A stretch of DNA of 64,000 bases from Burkholderiales bacterium (lineage in GTDB: Bacteria > Pseudomonadota > Gammaproteobacteria > Burkholderiales > Burkholderiaceae_C), in assembly GCA_029268225.1 (NCBI GenBank), contig JAJUGJ010000007.1:57907-121906 (forward strand). The letters run 5' to 3'. A program made the translations under genes and the position numbers. The notes below the pieces were generated by a model. That model saw only the letters and a list, made by a program, of their open reading frames with translations, ran no database searches and was not told the DNA's origin. Positions 18,964-27,125 of the stretch are shown here, piece by piece. How positions within the stretch are numbered: position 1 is the first letter of the stretch; every line of letters starts with the position of its first letter.

Positions 18964-20415
18964 ATGCATACATATCAACTCTTGCGTCATGCGTGGAAGT
19001 ACATCCTGACTGTTTTCGCCGTCGCGTTCATGAGCGGCTGCGCCATGTTCGGCCCCAACATTGAACCGCTTGATGAGATTACCGCCGCGCAACTCATCGA
19101 AGCAAAAACACAACAGAATTCTGCCGATGCCGACTCTCGGCTATTTGACAGATACGTTCAGTATCGCAAGAGAAGTGCAGGCTACTACACCGGCATCACT
19201 TACTGCAACAACTCCACTGACTTGATGTACGCGGACGAGTACATAATCACGGAAGATGCCGCGCGCAATGTAAAAGTTCGAGCCAAAACTGTCCATGAAT
19301 GCGGCAGCGGAGAAGAATACGAATTAGTCGGGCGTCACGATGGAAATTTTATGTTTCTGCGTTGGCCAGGCAAAGCGTCATGGGTATGGGTGTACCGACT
19401 GCGGACAGCAGCCCCAAACAACTATTTGACAACGACTTACAACATCCAAGGCAGCAATTTTGATGCCTTCATTCGGCCCAGCACTGAATTTCTGACCCAA
19501 GCACCTTATTCATCCAGAAAATTTATTCACTTCCTCTCGGAGGAAGGCGTGTGGAAATCCGAGGACGGAGTACTCACTTACCACCCATATCAAGGTGAAG
19601 ACTACTACTGGGACAGAAAGATTCAATGCCGCTACGATTGCGCAAGTTTCAACTTCCCGTATGGAACAAAACTCGCCAAGGATGTATGGATGTGGAAAGA
19701 GGGATTCTTCGCCACACCGCCCCAAAGCCCTATTACTTTGCTTTCGCACGACCCGCGCAGGCCTGAGCGTCAAATCAAAATCAACCCATCATTGGGCTTC
19801 ACCCAGCAACTGAATCAGACCCTGGCTTTCACGCAACGAATGAACCAAGCCGCACAAGCCAGTGGCGTGGTCAACAGTTCGGTGCGTACCACCCCGTCAG
19901 GCTCCGCAGCCACGAGCGCTAACTCATCGCCCCCACCCAAACAAGACCCAGGGACCCAATCAGGCAAATCCAAGGAAAAGCGTCCAGCCTCATCCCAAGC
20001 TAGCGAGGCCAAGACTGCACCACCGCAAGCTCACGCGCAAAAAGCGAAGCGAGCCCCAGATCAATCCACTGCCAGCACGGGCTCTGCGACAGATAAAGCA
20101 GAGCCATCATCGGACGACGGATGCGAAACCAACGTCGGATGGTGTGCTTCACCTGGCGAAGAGTCAGGTTCCAGCGACCTTGTTGTCCGAGTCAGCAACT
20201 CCTGTCCATTCCGCCTGCTGACCAAGATCTGTATTGAGCGGAAGTCCGGCAAGTGGGACTGCGGTCAGCACGGCCACCAATCATGGAAATCCATCAGTCA
20301 CTGGATCAATCGCCAAGAGGCAACGGGGCGCTTTTCCGTCAAGTATGTGGGATCCAGAAATCCCAGTAAAGATTGGGTGTGCGCAAGCAAAGTGAGTAAC
20401 TGGCACGCGCCATGA
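18964..20415 (+). CDS. Orphan lipoprotein of unknown function
   Basis: A 483-residue exported protein. A hydrophobic signal peptide ends in the lipobox MSGC, with the lipidated Cys at residue 26. An N-terminal globular part (about 30-300) is rich in Tyr and Trp and has cysteine pairs near CNN, HECG and CRYDC. A Pro/Ala/Lys/Ser-rich linker runs from about 305 to 385. A small C-terminal cysteine-rich domain follows (VSNSCPFRLLTKICIE, KWDCGQHG). I do not recognise the family. It has clearly lower G+C than groEL before it, has no operon partner, and sits beside a rearrangement scar, so horizontal gain is likely. Its lipid anchor suggests an envelope location. Confidence 0.65.
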   Translation: MHTYQLLRHAWKYILTVFAVAFMSGCAMFGPNIEPLDEITAAQLIEAKTQQNSADADSRLFDRYVQYRKRSAGYYTGITYCNNSTDLMYADEYIITEDAARNVKVRAKTVHECGSGEEYELVGRHDGNFMFLRWPGKASWVWVYRLRTAAPNNYLTTTYNIQGSNFDAFIRPSTEFLTQAPYSSRKFIHFLSEEGVWKSEDGVLTYHPYQGEDYYWDRKIQCRYDCASFNFPYGTKLAKDVWMWKEGFFATPPQSPITLLSHDPRRPERQIKINPSLGFTQQLNQTLAFTQRMNQAAQASGVVNSSVRTTPSGSAATSANSSPPPKQDPGTQSGKSKEKRPASSQASEAKTAPPQAHAQKAKRAPDQSTASTGSATDKAEPSSDDGCETNVGWCASPGEESGSSDLVVRVSNSCPFRLLTKICIERKSGKWDCGQHGHQSWKSISHWINRQEATGRFSVKYVGSRNPSKDWVCASKVSNWHAP

Positions 20416-20444
20416 GGGCGAGTACGGTCTCTCTCTCGCCCAAC

Positions 20445-20535
20445 TCACAAGGCCGCGATGGACACCTCGGTGGATTTCACCAGCGCGATGACTTCCTTTC
20501 TTGCCCACCACCATTCTCTGGTCATTGACCGAGCG
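20445..20535 (-). pseudogene. 3' relic of a molbindin (mop) gene
   Basis: Reading on the minus strand, the end ARKEVIALVKSTEVSIAAL is nearly identical to the last residues of the intact mop gene at 21602-21820 (KEVIALVKSTEVAIAAL). DNA similarity runs from the stop codon to about GACCGAGCG at 20527-20535 and then ends abruptly. Only about 30 codons remain and no start is present. It is a partial duplication of the downstream gene. Confidence 0.75.
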
Positions 20536-20912
20536 TGCCGATCACGTACCCGGTGCCGTGAACGTGCCTTGGAGCGGATGGCACCCGCACGCCGGTGGAA
20601 GAGCTGCGTAAGCTGTATGCGGGCATAGGCATCGACGGCGGGAGTCCCATCATCACCTACTGCCGCATCGTCGAGCTTTCCAGCCACACCTGGTTCACGC
20701 TGAAGAAGCTTCTGGGCTATGAGGTGCGCAACTACGCCGGTTCGTGGAACAAGTATGACAACACCGTGGCCGTGCTCGGCACGGCTTTTTTCCTTCACCG
20801 GAACCTGGACCGCCTGCCCGACGGGACGGCGCTGGCACTGTCGCTGGTGCTCGGCCTGGGCATTGGGATGCTGCGCTTGCGCTGGTCGGGCCTAGCCGAT
20901 TCGGTCGCATGA
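20531..20912 (+). pseudogene. Frameshifted rhodanese/sulfurtransferase fragment fused to unrelated sequence
   Basis: The frame from 20531 reads ERADHVPGAVNVPWS, a rhodanese motif, then stops shortly after. A shift of one base near 20576 restores homology: DGTRTPVEELRKLYAGIGIDGG, then PIITYCRIVELSSHTWF and LLGYEVRNYAGSW, the C-terminal catalytic domain of a thiosulfate sulfurtransferase. The active-site loop CRIGERS of the family is changed to CRIVELS. The start, the first domain and the normal end are missing. After NTVAVL the frame runs into a hydrophobic sequence (RLPDGTALALSLVLGLGIGM) I cannot place. It is not expected to be functional. Confidence 0.7.
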
Positions 20913-20944
20913 CTAAACGAGCGGCCGAACCATCGGGTCGGCCG

Positions 20945-21580
20945 TCATACCGCGTAATGCAGATCCAGGAGGCTAACCTGCGCCAGGCGTCGCTGACGGT
21001 ACTGATCGCGGATCAGCTCATCGACCTTGAAACGCGCCAGGGGCCAGGCACCATGGCCCGACTCGGCATTGATGTGACCGGCCTGCCCCAGGTTGAGGAA
21101 CTTGCTGCCCCAGATCCGAGCCCACGATTGGGCCCGCTCCAGCGGCATCCACGGATCGTTCTCGCTGCCGATCATCAACGACGGGATGCCCAGCCCGGTT
21201 TGCGGCAGGCGATGGACCACGTCGAACTTCACTGGATCAGCAGGCGCGACCAACAGAGCCGCATGGATGCGCGAATCGGTGCCGGTGCCATCGGCCCGAC
21301 GCGCCGACACCTTGTCCAGATGGTGTGCCAAAGCCAGGCAGCCAAAGCTGTGCGCCACCGCCACCCAGATCGTGCCCGGCCGCGACCGCTGCACCGTGCG
21401 CTCGATCTGCTCAGACCACGTGGCCAGCTCTGGGTGAGCCCAGTCGGTCTGCTGCACGCGCCGCGAGTCTCGATACTGCGTGCCCAACCAGGTCTGCCAA
21501 TGGTCGGGCCCGCTGTTGTTCAAGCCAGGAATGATCAAGACCCGCACCGGGTTGCACAGCAAGGGAAGTGACGCGCCCAT
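20945..21580 (-). CDS. RBBP9/YdeN-type alpha/beta hydrolase
   Basis: A 211-residue serine hydrolase. It starts with VLIIPGLNNSGPDHWQTWL and contains the nucleophile motif VAHSFGC (S78), an acid in SENDPWMP (D142) and the histidine in GHINAESGHG (H169), the full catalytic triad of RBBP9/YdeN proteins. The substrate is not known for most members. The ATG at 21580 follows AAAGGAG. It starts 21 bases after the mop stop on the same strand and is probably cotranscribed with it. Confidence 0.85.
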   Translation of the reverse strand: MGASLPLLCNPVRVLIIPGLNNSGPDHWQTWLGTQYRDSRRVQQTDWAHPELATWSEQIERTVQRSRPGTIWVAVAHSFGCLALAHHLDKVSARRADGTGTDSRIHAALLVAPADPVKFDVVHRLPQTGLGIPSLMIGSENDPWMPLERAQSWARIWGSKFLNLGQAGHINAESGHGAWPLARFKVDELIRDQYRQRRLAQVSLLDLHYAV

Positions 21581-21601
21581 GGGGGACTCCTTTCTCAGCG
21601 A

Positions 21602-21820
21602 TCACAAGGCCGCGATGGCCACCTCAGTGGACTTGACCAAGGCGATGACCTCCTTGCCCACCACCAGGCCCAGATCCTTGACCGAGCGGGTGGTGATGAC
21701 GGAGGTGACGATCAGGCCAGCCGGGGTTTCCACATCGATCTCGGACACGACCGGACCTTCGATGATTTCCCTGACCTTGCCGCGGAACTGGTTGCGGACG
21801 TTGATGGCGGCGATGCTCAT
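21602..21820 (-). CDS. mop: Molbindin, molybdate-binding Mop/TOBE protein
   Basis: A 72-residue single TOBE domain: MSIAAINVRNQFRGKVREI, then GPVVSEIDVETPAG and the end KEVIALVKSTEVAIAAL. This is the normal size of bacterial molbindins, which oligomerise and buffer molybdate in the cytoplasm. The start at 21820 follows GAAAGG; the in-frame extension to 21889 lacks a ribosome site and conserved sequence. A broken copy of its 3' end lies at 20445-20535. Confidence 0.88.
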   Translation of the reverse strand: MSIAAINVRNQFRGKVREIIEGPVVSEIDVETPAGLIVTSVITTRSVKDLGLVVGKEVIALVKSTEVAIAAL

Positions 21821-22042
21821 GACAGACCTTTCTTGATGAACAGAACCAGCATCGCAAGCGGGATGCTGAGCAGCGTTCAGTGTCACCAACTGCGCCTGAC
21901 AACAGAAGGAAGCATTGGTACTAAGGGTCTGCGCTTTGTGTGCTCATGCGCTTTCGGCATGAGCTCATGTGCTGGGTGCGCAAACGCATATGCAGCAACG
22001 AATTCCTTTGTTTTCTTGATCTGCGTTGGTTTCTAGACTGCC

Positions 22043-22068
22043 TCTCAACTTGTCATAACGAGTTGAGA
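22043..22068. promoter_or_regulatory. Perfect inverted repeat, likely operator of the adjacent GntR gene
   Basis: TCTCAACT (22043-22050), ten bases, AGTTGAGA (22061-22068), ending one base before the GntR start codon. A perfect 8-base dyad in this place is typical of an autoregulatory operator. The inner TGTCATAACG also has the GT...AC look of GntR half-sites. Confidence 0.5.
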
Positions 22069-22069
22069 A

Positions 22070-22822
22070 ATGAACAGTCCACGCCCCTCCCACACCGCCG
22101 CCGAACCGCTCTATGAGCGGATTCGCCTGGCGCTGCGCGAGGGCATCCTGAGTGGACACCACGCCCCCGGCAGCCGCGTGCCCTCCGAAAGCGCGCTGGG
22201 CCAGCTGTATGGCGCCAGCCGCATCACCGTGCGCCAGGCCCTGTCAGCCTTGCAGCAAGAGGGCCTGATCTTCACCCGTCAGGGCAAGGGCAGCTTTGTG
22301 GCGCGCCCCAAGGCCTTTCAGAACGTCAGCACCTTGCAGGGCTTTGGCGAACAGATGGCCACCCTGGGCTACGAGGTGCTCAACCAGCTGCAAGCGCTGC
22401 GCGAGGTGCCTGCCAGTGCCCAGGTGGCCCAGCGCCTGGGTGTCTCAGTCGGTGAGCTGGTGACGCAGATCCGCCGTGTGCGCCTGCTCAACCGCGAGCC
22501 GGTCTCCCTGGAGTGGACCTGGGTGCGCACGGCGCTGGGCCGCCAGCTTGCGCAGGCTGACCTGATCGGCCGCGACATCTTCCTGATTCTGGAGAACGAC
22601 TGCGGCGTGCCGCTGGGCCACGCCGACCTGGCGCTGGACGCGGCGCCCGCAGATGCCGACACCGCACAGGCGCTGGGCATCGCCCCCGGTGAGCCGGTGC
22701 TGCGCATCGAACGCCTGACCCATGACATCCACGGCACGCCGGTGGACTTCGAGTTTCTGTATTTCCGCGGTGACACCTTTCAGTACCGCTTTCGGGTCGA
22801 TCGCCATCGGCCCCAGGAGTGA
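22070..22822 (+). CDS. GntR/HutC-family transcriptional regulator
   Basis: A 250-residue regulator with an N-terminal winged helix-turn-helix (about 12-80, LYERIRLALREGI, GSRVPSESALGQLYGASRITVRQAL) and a C-terminal UTRA effector domain (about 95-245). It is the first gene of the flavoprotein/ferredoxin/ABC operon and lies 4 bases before the next start. It likely represses or activates this operon in response to a small ligand tied to the transported compound. A perfect dyad at 22043-22068 is its probable binding site. Confidence 0.88.
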   Translation: MNSPRPSHTAAEPLYERIRLALREGILSGHHAPGSRVPSESALGQLYGASRITVRQALSALQQEGLIFTRQGKGSFVARPKAFQNVSTLQGFGEQMATLGYEVLNQLQALREVPASAQVAQRLGVSVGELVTQIRRVRLLNREPVSLEWTWVRTALGRQLAQADLIGRDIFLILENDCGVPLGHADLALDAAPADADTAQALGIAPGEPVLRIERLTHDIHGTPVDFEFLYFRGDTFQYRFRVDRHRPQE

Positions 22823-22826
22823 ACCC

Positions 22827-24596
22827 ATGCAAACCATCGAACATGAATACGACATCGTCGTGGTGGGGGGCGGCACGGCCGGCCCCATGGCCGCGATCAA
22901 GGCCAAGGAGGCCAACCCCAAGCTGCGCGTGCTGCTGCTGGACAAGGCCCACGTCAAGCGCAGCGGCTGTATCTCCATGGGCATGGACGGGCTGAACAAC
23001 GCCGTCGTGCCCGGCTACGCCACGCCCGAGCAGTACACCAAGGAGATCACGATCGCCAACGACGGCATCGTCAACCAGTCCACGGTGTACGCCTATGCAC
23101 AGCACAGCTTCAGCACCATCGAACAGCTCGACCGCTGGGGCGTGAAGTTCGAGAAGGACGCCACCGGCGATTACGCAATGAAGAAGGTGCACCACCTGGG
23201 CACCTATGTGCTGCCGATGCCCGAAGGGCACGACGTCAAGAAGGTGCTGTACCGCCAGCTCAAGCGCACCCGCGTCGAGATCACCAACCGCATCATCGCC
23301 ACGCGCCTGCTCAAGGCCGCCGATGGCAGCGTCAACGGCGTGATGGGCTTTGACAGCCGCACGGCCGACTTCCATGTGGTGCGCGCCAAGGCCGTGATCT
23401 TGGCCTGCGGTGCGGCCGGTCGCCTGGGCCTGCCTTCGTCGGGCTACCTGATGGGCACCTACGAGAACCCGACCAATGCGGGCGATGGCTATGTGATGGC
23501 CTACCACGCGGGTGCCGAGCTGGCCAACCTGGAGTGCTACCAGATCAACCCGCTGATCAAGGACTACAACGGCCCGGCATGCGCCTACGTGACCGGCCCG
23601 CTGGGCGGCTACACGGCCAACGGCGACGGTGAGCGCTTCATCGAGTGCGACTACTGGAGCGGCCAGATGATGCTGGAGTTCTACCAGGAGCTGCAAGGCG
23701 GCAAGGGCCCCGTGTTCCTCAAGCTCGACCACCTGGCCGAGGAAACCATCCAGACCATCGAGACCATTCTGCATGGCAACGAGCGCCCCAGCCGCGGTCA
23801 GTTCCACGCCGGGCGGGGCACCGACTACCGCAAGGACATGGTCGAGATGCACATCTCGGAGATTGGCTTTTGCAGCGGCCACAGCGCCTCGGGCGTGGCG
23901 GTCAATGCCAAGGCCGAGACGACGGTGCCGGGCTTGTATGCCGTGGGTGACATGGCTGCCGTGCCCCACAACTACATGCTGGGCGCCTTCACCTATGGCT
24001 GGTTTGCGGGTATCAACGCGGCCGAACGCGCCAGCCAGCTGGACTTCAGCGCGGTGGACGCCGAGCAGATCGAAGCCGAGAAGCGCCGCGTCTACGCCCC
24101 TTTGCTGCGCGACCACGGTCTGCCCCCGCTGCAGGTCGAGTACAAGCTGCGCCGCTTCGTCAACGACTACCTGCAGCCGCCCAAGGTGACGCGCAAATAT
24201 GAGATCGGCCTCAAGCGCTTCGAGGAGATCGGCGAAGACATCGGCCACCTGCACGCCCGCAACCCGCACGAGCTGATGCGCGCAGCCGAAGTGTCGGTGA
24301 TCCGCGACTGCGCCGAGATGGCCGCCCGCGCCTCGCTGTTCCGCACCGAAAGCCGCTGGGGCCTGTACCACCTGCGCGTGGACTACCCCGAGCGCAACGA
24401 TGCGGACTGGTTCTGCCACGCCCATCTCTACAAGGACGAGCAAGGCCGCATGGCCCACGCCAAGCGCGAGATCGAGCCCTACATCGTGCCCATCGACGAC
24501 ACCGAGAAGACCGCCTACGACCGCCTGCGCATCCCGCGCGGCCAGGCTCAGAACCTGAGCGCCGATGCAGCCCAGCCCGTGCCGGCTGCCGCCTGA
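22827..24596 (+). CDS. AprA/AsfA-like FAD-dependent reductase flavoprotein
   Basis: A 589-residue flavoprotein of the fumarate reductase/adenylylsulfate reductase alpha class. The FAD-binding GxGxxG is VVVGGGTAGPMA (about residues 10-21), followed by KAHVKRSGCISMGMDG, as in AprA-type proteins. A second FAD contact is seen in VPGLYAVGDMAAVPHNYMLG. The next gene is a two-cluster ferredoxin like AprB. Such a pair with a sulfonate-type ABC importer resembles the asfAB genes needed for use of aromatic sulfonates as sulfur source; that match is from memory, and asf clusters usually have a LysR regulator, not GntR. True dissimilatory APS reductase is less likely here because no sat or dsr genes are seen. 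Confidence 0.75.
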   Translation: MQTIEHEYDIVVVGGGTAGPMAAIKAKEANPKLRVLLLDKAHVKRSGCISMGMDGLNNAVVPGYATPEQYTKEITIANDGIVNQSTVYAYAQHSFSTIEQLDRWGVKFEKDATGDYAMKKVHHLGTYVLPMPEGHDVKKVLYRQLKRTRVEITNRIIATRLLKAADGSVNGVMGFDSRTADFHVVRAKAVILACGAAGRLGLPSSGYLMGTYENPTNAGDGYVMAYHAGAELANLECYQINPLIKDYNGPACAYVTGPLGGYTANGDGERFIECDYWSGQMMLEFYQELQGGKGPVFLKLDHLAEETIQTIETILHGNERPSRGQFHAGRGTDYRKDMVEMHISEIGFCSGHSASGVAVNAKAETTVPGLYAVGDMAAVPHNYMLGAFTYGWFAGINAAERASQLDFSAVDAEQIEAEKRRVYAPLLRDHGLPPLQVEYKLRRFVNDYLQPPKVTRKYEIGLKRFEEIGEDIGHLHARNPHELMRAAEVSVIRDCAEMAARASLFRTESRWGLYHLRVDYPERNDADWFCHAHLYKDEQGRMAHAKREIEPYIVPIDDTEKTAYDRLRIPRGQAQNLSADAAQPVPAAA

Positions 24597-24614
24597 TCTT
24601 TGAAGGAAGACCCC

Positions 24615-24860
24615 ATGCCTTTCGCCCCCGCCGCCATCGCCCAGTACAGCGAAGCCGCCGTCACCGTGGACCTGGACAAGTGCATCGCCCACAAAGGGTG
24701 CACCGTCTGCATCGACGTCTGCCCGATGGACGTGCTCGCCATCGACCCCGCCACCGGCAAGGCCCACATGAAGCACGACGAGTGCTGGTACTGCCTGCCT
24801 TGCCAGAAGGATTGCCCCACCCAGGCCATCAAGGTCGAGATCCCTTACCTCGTGCGCTGA
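24615..24860 (+). CDS. AprB/AsfB-like 2[4Fe-4S] ferredoxin
   Basis: An 81-residue ferredoxin with two cluster motifs: KCIAHKGCTVCIDVCP and ECWYCLPCQKDCP, each with four cysteines and a final CP. The spacing in the first motif (C-x5-C-x2-C-x3-C) is like that of adenylylsulfate reductase beta subunits. It most likely passes electrons to the flavoprotein encoded 18 bases upstream. The start at MPFAPAA follows GAAGGAAGA; an in-frame ATG 15 bases earlier has a poorer site. The ABC importer genes follow. Confidence 0.85.
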   Translation: MPFAPAAIAQYSEAAVTVDLDKCIAHKGCTVCIDVCPMDVLAIDPATGKAHMKHDECWYCLPCQKDCPTQAIKVEIPYLVR

Positions 24861-24903
24861 CGCCCGCTCAGCGCACGTCCATCCCAACATCAGGAGTTGT
24901 CAC

Positions 24904-26328
24904 ATGTCTTTGCCTTCTTTTTCGCGCGCCCTGCGCACCGCGGCCCTCGCCTTGACCGCCACGGCCACCGCCCTGGCCGCCCAGGCTGAAACCATCCGCC
25001 TGGCCATCGGCACCCAGGACACGACCATCAACTGCGCCACCGGCGGCTTGCTGATCCGCGAGCTCAAGCTGCTCGACAAGTACCTGCCCAAGGACGGCAA
25101 GTACAAGGGCGTCACCTACGACGTGCAGTGGAAGAACTTCACCTCGGGCGCACCGCTGACCAACGAGATGCTGGCCGACAAGCTGGACATCGGCTCGATG
25201 GCCGAGTTCCCCGGCGCGGCCAATGGCGCCGCCTTCGAGAAGGCCGGCAAGAAGAGCGTGTTCATCACGGTGCTGTCGGGCAGCACGCTGGGCAGCGGCA
25301 ACGGCATCGTCGTGCCCAAGGACTCGCCGGTGACCTCGCTGGCCGAGCTGCGCGGCCGCACGATCTCGGTGCCGTTTGCCTCGGCCGCCCACGGCATGCT
25401 GCTGCGGGCCCTGAAGGCACAAGGGCTGGACCCGGCCAAGGACGTGAACATCATCACCCAGGCGCCGGAAGTGGCCGGCCCCGCGCTGCAGGCCAACAAG
25501 ATCGAGGCCCACGCCGACTTCGTTCCCTTTGCTGAGGCCTTCCCCTTCCGCGGCTTTGCCCGCAAGATCTATGACGGCGCCCAGGCCAAGTCGCCCACCT
25601 TCCACGGCACGCTGGTCAACACCGCGTTTGCCCAGAAGTACCCCGAGGTGGTGACGGCCTTCCTGCGTGCGTCCATCGAGGCCGACCGTCTGATCGCCGC
25701 CGAGCCCGAGAAGTACAGCGAGCTGATCGAGAAGCACACCGGCATCGAAGCGCCGGTGAACTACCTCTTCCACGGCCCGCTGGGCTTGCAGACGCGCGAC
25801 CACAGCTTCAAGCCCGAGTACCGTCAGGCCCTGCAGACCGCCATTGAAACCCTGCGCCTGCTGCGCCGCACCGACACGACGCTGACCGCCAACGCGTTGA
25901 TCGACGAGCAGTACATCCGCACCGCTTATCAGCAGTCCGGCCTGAACTACGACGCCCAACTGAAGAACACGGCCAAGGCCCCGCTGAAGGCCAACGATGC
26001 GCTCACGGGCAAGGCCATCACCGACACGCAGCGCCTGGCCGGCCTGTGGGTGAAGGGCGAGGGCAAGGTGCGCCACTACGCCTCGATCGAGAACGCGCTC
26101 AAGGACCTGGCCCAGCTGGAGAAGGCCGGCAAGAGCGCCCGCGCAGTGTACGTGCATGACCTGATCCATCGCATCAAGCTGCTGGGCAACCTGGCCTGGT
26201 ACGCCACCGATGCCAAGGGCCAGGTGAGCGCCTTCCTGCAAAAGGATGCGGCCGTGGCCTATGCCGGGGCCAACAAGGGCAAGGTGTTTGACCTGGCCGG
26301 CCTGCGTGCCGGTGTGACAGGACGCTGA
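24904..26328 (+). CDS. Sulfonate/nitrate-type ABC substrate-binding protein with a NosL-like tail
   Basis: A 474-residue periplasmic binding protein. The signal peptide ends near AAQAE (residue 29). The body has the SsuA/TauA/NMT1-like features TIRLAIGTQDTTINCATG, LDIGSMAEFPG and GSGNGIVVPKDSP. About 90 extra C-terminal residues (about 384-474) contain ARAVYVHDLIHR, NLAWYATDAKGQ and AFLQKDAAVAYAGANKGKV, which look like part of a NosL domain; that is my inference. The gene is followed after 2 bases by the permease and belongs to the same operon as the flavoprotein and ferredoxin. The ligand is likely an organosulfur anion. Confidence 0.8.
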   Translation: MSLPSFSRALRTAALALTATATALAAQAETIRLAIGTQDTTINCATGGLLIRELKLLDKYLPKDGKYKGVTYDVQWKNFTSGAPLTNEMLADKLDIGSMAEFPGAANGAAFEKAGKKSVFITVLSGSTLGSGNGIVVPKDSPVTSLAELRGRTISVPFASAAHGMLLRALKAQGLDPAKDVNIITQAPEVAGPALQANKIEAHADFVPFAEAFPFRGFARKIYDGAQAKSPTFHGTLVNTAFAQKYPEVVTAFLRASIEADRLIAAEPEKYSELIEKHTGIEAPVNYLFHGPLGLQTRDHSFKPEYRQALQTAIETLRLLRRTDTTLTANALIDEQYIRTAYQQSGLNYDAQLKNTAKAPLKANDALTGKAITDTQRLAGLWVKGEGKVRHYASIENALKDLAQLEKAGKSARAVYVHDLIHRIKLLGNLAWYATDAKGQVSAFLQKDAAVAYAGANKGKVFDLAGLRAGVTGR

Positions 26329-26330
26329 GC

Positions 26331-27125
26331 ATGAGCGCCGCACCAAGCCAAGTCTGGCGCTGGGGCGCCCAGGCGATCTCGCTGGTGGCGTGCGTGCTGG
26401 TGTGGCACGTGCTGTCCACCCAGCGAGCCCACCTGGGGTTGGTCACCTTCGCGAACGTGCCGCCACCGGCCGAGGTGTGGGCCGCGGCTTGGGAGCTCGT
26501 CGAGTCTCCGAAGCTGAGCCAGCACCTGTCGAGCAGCCTGCTGCGCGTGGCCTCGGGCTTCGTGTCGGCGGCGGTGCTCGGTGTGGTCCTGGGACTGCTG
26601 ATCGGGCGCTCGCGCTGGGTGCGCCTGGCCTTGCTGCCGCCGCTGGAAGTGGCCCGGCCCATTCCCGCTGTGGCCTGGATCCCGCTGGCCATTCTGATGT
26701 TCCCCTCGTCGGAAGGCAGCATGGTCTTCATCACCTTCGTGGGCGCGCTGTTTCCCATCCTGCTCAACACCATCCACGGGGTCAGCGGCGTGGACCCGCG
26801 CCTGGTGGCCTCGGCGCGCAGCCTGGGCACCAGCCGCTGGCGTCTGTTCGGTCAGGTCATCCTGCCCTCGGCGGCGCCCAGCATCGTCACGGGCCTGTCG
26901 ATCGGCATGGGCACCTGCTGGTTCTGCCTGGTCACGGCCGAGATGATCTCGGGCCAGTACGGCATCGGCTACTACACCTGGGAGTCCTACACCGTGCAGG
27001 CCTACGCCAACATCATCGTCGGCATGCTGGTGATCGGCCTGCTGGGCATGGGCAGCAGCGCGCTGATCCACTGGGGCGGCCAACGTCTGATGCCTTGGCA
27101 TCGTTCACAAGGAGGTCAGGCATGA
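26331..27125 (+). CDS. ABC transporter permease, SsuC/TauC-like
   Basis: A 264-residue inner-membrane permease with six hydrophobic segments and the cytoplasmic EAA-type loop (ASARSLGTSRWRLFGQVILPSAAPSIVTG, given here in two parts by position about 160-190). It follows the binding protein by 2 bases and overlaps the ATPase start by ATGA. Sequence type places it with sulfonate, taurine and nitrate importers. Confidence 0.88.
   Translation: MSAAPSQVWRWGAQAISLVACVLVWHVLSTQRAHLGLVTFANVPPPAEVWAAAWELVESPKLSQHLSSSLLRVASGFVSAAVLGVVLGLLIGRSRWVRLALLPPLEVARPIPAVAWIPLAILMFPSSEGSMVFITFVGALFPILLNTIHGVSGVDPRLVASARSLGTSRWRLFGQVILPSAAPSIVTGLSIGMGTCWFCLVTAEMISGQYGIGYYTWESYTVQAYANIIVGMLVIGLLGMGSSALIHWGGQRLMPWHRSQGGQA

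Noticed and set aside
22827..24860. Dissimilatory adenylylsulfate reductase (aprBA) proper
   Set aside because: Gene order, regulator and the sulfonate-type ABC genes fit an assimilatory role better; no sat, dsr or qmo genes are nearby.
22488..24890. 800-codon minus-strand ORF
   Set aside because: Shadow of the GntR, flavoprotein and ferredoxin genes, with no domain sense.
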